Shown here: positions 13,071 to 16,400 of the stretch, piece after piece
Position numbering within the stretch: position 1 is the stretch's first letter
Layout: each line of letters begins with the position of its first letter
From: JBHJGS01 sp050331575
GTDB taxonomy: Bacteria > Pseudomonadota > Alphaproteobacteria > Sphingomonadales > Rhodothalassiaceae
Reading direction: 5' to 3'
DNA length: 16,400 bases
Assembly: GCA_050331575.1 (NCBI GenBank)
Contig: JBHJGS010000056.1
Span: forward strand, 1 to 16,400
Translations under genes and position numbers: made by a program
The notes under the pieces: model-generated
Seen by the model: only the letters and a program-made list of their open reading frames with translations
What the model was told of the DNA's origin: nothing
The model's database searches: none

Positions 13071-13469
13071 TTAGGCCGTGGGCACACCCTCGCGGTGCAG
13101 ATCCGCCTTGACCGACGCCACTGCCGGATCCACCCAATCTGAGTTGGCGGCGTTGCGGGCGTCTGCAATCAGTCTTTGCATATGGCCCAACTGGTCGGCC
13201 AGAAGGGCCCGCCGCACCCTGGTTCCGCGGGTATACCCATGGCGCAGATACAGGCACATCAAATGGCCCAAATCGCTCATCGCTGGAAACCCGAAGCTGC
13301 TGCCCATGCCCTTCAGATTGTGAGCGATTTCGAAGATCCCGGTCAGCCGGGCATCCTCGCCCGGCACGGTTTCTTCCAGCCCGGTGACCATGCCATGCAT
13401 TTGGTCCAGCGCCTCACCGGTCCAATCCAAATATTTCTCGCGCAGCGCGGCAACGGTGGCTTCGGTCAT
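13071..13469 (-). CDS. HPt-domain phosphotransfer protein
   Basis: 132-residue cytoplasmic protein that is essentially a single histidine phosphotransfer domain, an all-helical relay between a kinase receiver and a final response regulator. The phospho-acceptor is H50 in IFEIAHNLKGMGSSFGFPA, a full match to the HxxKG signature. Helices before it (5-35) and after it (61-105) complete the bundle, and a short polar tail follows. ATG 13469 has AAGGTGAG 5 bases upstream; the open frame continues to 13664 into the hydrolase gene and is rejected. It lies 44 bases after the cell wall hydrolase gene on the same strand, so they may be co-transcribed. No partner kinase is in this window; hybrid kinases elsewhere are expected. 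Confidence 0.9.
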   Translation of the reverse strand: MTEATVAALREKYLDWTGEALDQMHGMVTGLEETVPGEDARLTGIFEIAHNLKGMGSSFGFPAMSDLGHLMCLYLRHGYTRGTRVRRALLADQLGHMQRLIADARNAANSDWVDPAVASVKADLHREGVPTA

Positions 13470-13513
13470 GGGGCTCACCTTAAAGACCGGCTGTTGCCAA
13501 ATAGTTGCAGCGA

Positions 13514-14158
13514 TTAAGGCGCCAAGTTGGCCGCCTGCTGCACCCGCTCGTCGCGATAGAACAGGTGGCGGCCGTGCTGCACGGTGTTGATCATCGCCAG
13601 GCGCCAGCGCGGCTGGACATAATCGGCGTGATAATGGGTCGCCTGGTCGGTCAGATCCGCCCACGCATCATCCAGTGCAATGTCCGCCACGGTCACGGCC
13701 ACGGCCCAGGCACGCGGATTGCGCGGCCGGTCAGATCGGCCGTCGCACGCGAAGGAGAATTGGCAGCGATGACGCCAGGATTCGTTTTGAAACACCACGC
13801 CGCAGAGGCTGTTGGGATAGGCGTCGCTGGCCACGCGATTGAGCACGACCTGGGCGACCGCCAGCTGTCCGCGTAACGGCTCGCTGCGCGCCTCGAAATA
13901 GACCGCTTGGCCGAGGCAGCGGCGCTGCCGCTCCAGAGCGTCCAACCGGGTCGACGTGGTGGTCAGGCGGGCCGCGACCAACGCCTCCAGGCTGTCATAG
14001 ACGGGCTTGCTCGGCACAGGTTGCGGCGCCGGCTCAACGACGATCAGCGGTTCTGAGGCAAGACGACCTGCCATGCTGCACGCGTCCGCGGCACGATCGT
14101 GCAGCAGATATCCAAAAGCAGCCACGTCCAAAGCGGCGATAAGGGCCAGCCATTTCAT
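13514..14158 (-). CDS. SleB/CwlJ-type cell wall hydrolase
   Basis: 214-residue exported or membrane-anchored protein with a Hydrolase_2 domain, the family of the Bacillus spore-cortex lytic enzymes SleB and CwlJ; in alphaproteobacteria it is presumed to act on peptidoglycan. An N-terminal hydrophobic segment covers about 2-19. A linker and a short amphipathic helix (about 55-80) precede the catalytic domain: E89 in AVYFEARSEPLRGQ, then QVVLNRVASDAYPNSLCGVV, CQFSFACDG at 132-140, and THYHADYVQPRW at 174-185. The catalytic glutamate and the C/H-containing motifs are intact. ATG 14158 begins the hydrophobic segment and has GGAG about 8 bases ahead; the open frame continues upstream to 14467 without family similarity. 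Probably co-transcribed with the HPt gene. Confidence 0.92.
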   Translation of the reverse strand: MKWLALIAALDVAAFGYLLHDRAADACSMAGRLASEPLIVVEPAPQPVPSKPVYDSLEALVAARLTTTSTRLDALERQRRCLGQAVYFEARSEPLRGQLAVAQVVLNRVASDAYPNSLCGVVFQNESWRHRCQFSFACDGRSDRPRNPRAWAVAVTVADIALDDAWADLTDQATHYHADYVQPRWRLAMINTVQHGRHLFYRDERVQQAANLAP

Positions 14159-14550
14159 CCTCAAGGCTCCGTTCCTGTCGCACCGGGGTCGCAGCGCCGC
14201 CGTGAGCTGCCGGGGGCAAAGCCGACACGCCTGTTTAGCGTCAGGATGCGATCCGATGATCGATATGCTCGCTGCTGTCGGCGGTCTCAGCCTTGGTCTT
14301 TTCGCCAGGTCCGACCCGGGCGCGCCACCGCGCGTGGCCGCCCGTCCGCCGCTGCAGCTTAATATATTGTTAGGAACCGCATCGGAAGGGGACTGGTTGC
14401 AAATTGACGGGAATGTGCGGCAAAATTGCCGCAAATTTGATCGAAACGAGACACATTTCCCCGCCACCGGGCAGCACCGCGCTTGCCACGGCGGCGCGCC
14501 TACGCCACATGGGCAGGGCCCGCCTGCCCCGAACAGGAGCCATTGCGCCG
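14159..14550. other. Divergent gap between the hydrolase and the DUF3126 gene
   Basis: About 390 bases with no convincing gene. It contains an AT-rich island at 14359-14372 (TTAATATATTGTTA) that could supply a -10 element for either strand, and an 18-base perfect palindrome at 14416-14433. The leader between this island and the hydrolase start is about 200 bases. Confidence 0.5.
14416..14433. promoter_or_regulatory. Perfect 8+2+8 palindrome, operator-like
   Basis: TGCGGCAA, AA, TTGCCGCA, with no mismatch. It lies between divergent genes and is about 118 bases before the DUF3126 start, next to a TTGACG at 14404-14409 that might be a -35 element. Its length and symmetry fit binding by a dimeric helix-turn-helix regulator; it lacks a T run, so it is not a standard terminator. 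The regulator is unknown. Confidence 0.45.
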
Positions 14551-14766
14551 ATGACCCCGCAAGAAATCGCCAAGATCCAGACCTTCCTGCGCCGCAAATT
14601 CGGCAATGAGCGCATCAAGCTGTCCCGCCGCAAGCAAGAGGATTCCGCAGAGGTGGCTTTGGGCGACGAACATATCGGCGTTGTCTATAAGGATGTCGAT
14701 GAGGGCGAGACCTCTTACGCCTTCAATATGGCCATCCTTGAGATTGACCTGGACGAACTGGAGTGA
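14551..14766 (+). CDS. DUF3126 family protein
   Basis: Small 71-residue soluble protein, a complete match in length and pattern to the DUF3126 family, which is largely confined to alphaproteobacteria and has no known function. It begins with the helix TPQEIAKIQTFLRRKFG and continues with basic and acidic beta-like segments (IKLSRRKQEDSAEVALGDEH, then IGVVYKDVDEGETSYAFNMA, then ILEIDLDEL). No signal peptide, membrane segment or catalytic motif is visible. ATG 14551 is chosen over ATG 14404 because the family starts here and AGGAG lies 11 bases upstream. Confidence 0.92.
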   Translation: MTPQEIAKIQTFLRRKFGNERIKLSRRKQEDSAEVALGDEHIGVVYKDVDEGETSYAFNMAILEIDLDELE

Positions 14767-15051
14767 GCGCCGCGCCGCTTGGCCCATCAAGACCGCCGCG
14801 CCACGCCGGTTGAGCCTTCCCGTCTGAGCCTAGCCGTTTGGGCCTTGCCGGTTGAGCCTCCCCGTCTGAGCTTAGCCGTTTGGGCCTTGCCGGTTGGGGC
14901 TGCAAAGCCTGAGCCCGCTGGCGCAGCCGCGCGCCGAATGCCTGCCCCCCCGCATCAGCGCCCGCCCGTGGCGACGGCACGCCTGGCACTTTCATCAGAA
15001 ATCTTGGAATATGTACGAAATGGGCGACATGTTTGGCTTTGCGAAACGAAG
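14767..15051. other. Non-coding stretch holding a tandem repeat
   Basis: No gene is supported between the DUF3126 stop and the DUF2235 promoter. The first part is GC-rich and contains the 14-base tandem array described separately (14807-14904). From about 14985 the sequence becomes noticeably more AT-rich leading into the DUF2235 promoter. Open frames crossing the array exist in both directions but only mirror the repeat. Confidence 0.6.
14807..14904. repeat. Seven-unit tandem repeat with 14-base period (42-base higher order)
   Basis: Seven consecutive 14-base units with no insertion: CGGTTGAGCCTTCC, CGTCTGAGCCTAGC, CGTTTGGGCCTTGC, CGGTTGAGCCTCCC, CGTCTGAGCTTAGC, CGTTTGGGCCTTGC, CGGTTGGGGCTGCA. 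Units 1-3 and 4-6 form two 42-base copies that differ at only two positions, so a 14-base unit was first tripled and the triple then doubled. The common core is CGnnTGnGCCTnnC. It starts about 40 bases after the DUF3126 stop. Confidence 0.9.
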
Positions 15052-15080
15052 TTGACAGGTGCCTGTCCTTTAATTAGGAT
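15052..15080 (+). promoter_or_regulatory. Strong sigma70-type promoter for the DUF2235 gene
   Basis: A perfect TTGACA at 15052-15057 and TAGGAT at 15075-15080 with the ideal 17-base spacer. Transcription would begin near 15087, giving a leader of about 25 bases that contains the GGGAGGGG ribosome site. It is the best -35/-10 match I see in the window. Confidence 0.65.
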
Positions 15081-15112
15081 AAGTTTAGGGAGAAATCTGC
15101 GGGAGGGGCGCT

Positions 15113-16114
15113 GTGGGAAAGCGGATCATTATTTGCTGCGACGGGACGAACCAAAAATTTCAGGAAAACCGGACAAACCCCCTCAGGCTCTATTATTGTC
15201 TCGATAATACCAAAGACCAAATATCTTTTTATGACCCCGGCGTCGGGACCTTTGACCGCAACGGCCCTGATTTCGCCCAAAATTTCCTGGAGCGGATCAG
15301 TTCGACAGTGACCAGGACGCTTGAGGGCAGCGCCATGGGCTATGGAATTGTTCAAAATATTCGCGATGCCTATCGCTACCTCATGAATGTCTATGAAGAC
15401 GGTGACAAAATCTACTTGTTTGGTTTCAGTCGCGGCGCCTTCACCGCTCAAGCAGTGGCAGGCCTGCTGAACAAATGCGGCTTGATTTATCGCCACAACG
15501 ATAATCTAATTGATTACGTTTTGGAGATCTACTTACAGCGGGGCAACCGACGTATTGCTAAAGAGTTCAAGGAAACAATGGCCCGGCCGGAATGCAAGCC
15601 CCATTTCATCGGGGTTTGGGACACTGTGGAGAGCCTCGGTCCTAGTCATAAAGACGATTTTTTCTACGACAAACTTGGCAACAATTGTGACCATGGCTAT
15701 CATGCCGTCGCGGTTGACGAGACGCGCGATGACTTCTGCGCGGATTGTTGGCACGACATGGCGGCCAATCTGGAAGAGGTCTGGTTTACCGGTTGGCATG
15801 GCGATGTCGGCGGCGGCTTGCACCATGACGGCCTGTCCAACATTCCCTTGCATTGGATGATCTCCAAAGCCGCAGCGCATGGCGTCACGTTCCGTGAAGA
15901 TCGCTGCAAAGAGTTCGAAAATGAGATGGATCCGCTAGCACCGATCGATGACCCGTTTCGGGACTTCAAATGGCGGCTGCGCGGCCGGGAGCCCAGGGCA
16001 ATCCCGAAGGGGTCGAAAATCCATAAAAGCGTCTTCCAGCGGACAAACGATCCCGCGACAAACTACAAGCCGCAAAACCTGCCCGCCGAAAAGGACAGTC
16101 TCATCGTCTCATAG
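15113..16114 (+). CDS. DUF2235 alpha/beta hydrolase (Tle1-like phospholipase fold)
   Basis: 333-residue soluble protein of the DUF2235 family, an alpha/beta hydrolase group that includes the Tle1 phospholipase effectors. The N-terminal strand RIIICCDGT (4-12) is typical. The nucleophile is S106 in FGFSRGAFTAQ, the likely acid is D170 in IGVWDTV and the likely histidine is H229 in WFTGWHGDVGGG, so the triad looks complete. No signal peptide. GTG 15113 is the start, with GGGAGGGG a few bases upstream. The start half of the gene is visibly more AT-rich than neighbouring genes, suggesting a different history. No type VI secretion genes, VgrG or immunity-like gene are visible nearby, so an effector role is not supported; housekeeping DUF2235 proteins also exist. 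Confidence 0.92.
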   Translation: MGKRIIICCDGTNQKFQENRTNPLRLYYCLDNTKDQISFYDPGVGTFDRNGPDFAQNFLERISSTVTRTLEGSAMGYGIVQNIRDAYRYLMNVYEDGDKIYLFGFSRGAFTAQAVAGLLNKCGLIYRHNDNLIDYVLEIYLQRGNRRIAKEFKETMARPECKPHFIGVWDTVESLGPSHKDDFFYDKLGNNCDHGYHAVAVDETRDDFCADCWHDMAANLEEVWFTGWHGDVGGGLHHDGLSNIPLHWMISKAAAHGVTFREDRCKEFENEMDPLAPIDDPFRDFKWRLRGREPRAIPKGSKIHKSVFQRTNDPATNYKPQNLPAEKDSLIVS

Positions 16115-16127
16115 CCGCCCCCTGTCA

Positions 16128-16141
16128 TCGCAGGCCTGCGA
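16128..16141. terminator. Short perfect palindrome after the DUF2235 gene
   Basis: TCGCAGGCCTGCGA, a 14-base perfect palindrome starting 13 bases after the DUF2235 stop. The position fits a transcription terminator, but there is no T run, so termination would have to be factor-assisted. Confidence 0.3.
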
Positions 16142-16201
16142 GGGCAACAGCCATCGGCCCGGCAATGTCAAAGAAACGGCCCGTGTGCGGTCGGCATGCC
16201 G

Positions 16202-16225
16202 AAGAACAGGGCTAAGAACAGGGCT
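16202..16225 (+). repeat. Perfect 12-base tandem duplication
   Basis: AAGAACAGGGCT occurs twice back to back, six bases before the 3' end of the tRNA-Ala gene. It is a recent duplication in non-coding sequence; no function is evident. Confidence 0.8.
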
Positions 16226-16231
16226 GAGAAA

Positions 16232-16307
16232 TGGTGGAGCCGAGGGGAGTCGAACCCCTGACCTCAGCAGTGCGATTGCTGCGCTCTCCCAACTGAGCTA
16301 CGGCCCC
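16232..16307 (-). tRNA. tRNA-Ala (anticodon CGC)
   Basis: The minus strand folds into a full 76-base cloverleaf with encoded CCA. The acceptor stem pairs GGGGCCG with CGGCTCC and contains the G3-U70 wobble that specifies alanine. The D arm is GCTC/GAGC, the anticodon stem CAGCA/TGCTG surrounds loop ATCGCAC with anticodon CGC, the variable loop is AGGTC, and the T arm is AGGGG/CCCCT with loop TTCGACT. It reads GCG codons, which are common in this GC-rich sequence. Confidence 0.97.
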
Positions 16308-16326
16308 GGACGCTGCGGGAACCTGC

Positions 16327-16355
16327 CGGATACAGGAGCCAAGACCCCTGCGCAA
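16327..16355 (-). promoter_or_regulatory. Possible promoter of the tRNA-Ala gene
   Basis: On the minus strand TTGCGC (16355-16350) and TATCCG (16332-16327) are separated by 17 bases, with transcription expected about 12 bases before the tRNA 5' end at 16307. Each hexamer keeps the most important positions. Prediction only. Confidence 0.4.
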
Positions 16356-16400
16356 GAGGGCGTGCGCCCAGCCTCACCATTTTTTGCAGCGGCCCCAGCC

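Noticed and set aside
14807..14904. CRISPR array
   Set aside because: Units are contiguous 14-mers with no unique spacers, and no cas genes are present.
14723..14995. Possible repeat-containing protein on the minus strand across the 14-base array
   Set aside because: Its 14-residue repeat only reflects the 42-base DNA period, it has no ribosome site, and it overlaps the DUF3126 end.
15113..16114. Type VI secretion effector with immunity gene
   Set aside because: No VgrG, PAAR, Hcp, adaptor or immunity candidate in the neighbourhood; the DUF2235 fold alone does not show this.
16358..16386. Rho-independent terminator near the window end
   Set aside because: GGGCG tg CGCCC is a good stem, but the T run begins about 11 bases later, too far for a standard terminator, and no plus-strand gene ends there.

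Overview
The window is GC-rich, densely coding bacterial chromosome with two-strand gene clusters. Its gene content points to an alphaproteobacterium, most likely a Rhodospirillales-type lineage: a RegB/RegA (PrrB/PrrA, ActS/ActR) redox two-component pair near a SenC/Sco protein, an MmcB-family DNA repair protein, a DUF3126 protein, a BTLCP (LapG-like) protease and a SleB/CwlJ-type hydrolase. I have no species-level evidence. No phage, insertion sequence or CRISPR array is visible.

Layout: (1) 48-2418, a redox block. A 2-Cys peroxiredoxin and thioredoxin reductase share the minus strand, divergent from an Lrp/AsnC regulator. (2) 2419-2716, a convergent gap with repeat-like sequence. (3) 2717-4423, a tightly packed minus-strand operon: SenC/Sco copper chaperone, YcgN-like cysteine-cluster protein, YgjP-like zinc metallopeptidase. 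(4) 4537-8052, a plus-strand series: periplasmic ankyrin-repeat protein, a divergent CobD/CbiB/AmpE-like membrane protein, RegB and RegA. SenC near RegBA matches the known regB-senC-regA grouping, so blocks 3 and 4 together look like a respiratory and redox control locus.

(5) 8041-12267, a block with a c-di-GMP flavour. It holds a soluble protein that looks like a decayed GGDEF-EAL, a LapG-like periplasmic cysteine protease, and a divergently transcribed membrane receptor (periplasmic sensor, PAS, HD-GYP-like domain) whose metal-binding HD and HHE residues are lost. All the second-messenger domains here look catalytically dead, suggesting a receptor or scaffold role. (6) 12265-13070, a palindromic MITE-like element, mmcB and another repeat-bearing gap. 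(7) 13071-14766, a minus-strand pair (cell wall hydrolase, then an HPt phosphotransfer protein) divergent from the small DUF3126 gene, with an 18-bp perfect palindrome between them. (8) 14767-16400, a strict 14-bp-period tandem repeat, a DUF2235 alpha/beta hydrolase with a strong sigma70-type promoter and visibly more AT-rich sequence, and a tRNA-Ala(CGC) on the minus strand.

The points most worth a second look are the three decayed second-messenger or cobalamin-type enzymes (HD-GYP-like, GGDEF-EAL-like, CobD-like), the related repeats in three gaps, the 14-bp tandem array, and the DUF2235 gene beside the tRNA.
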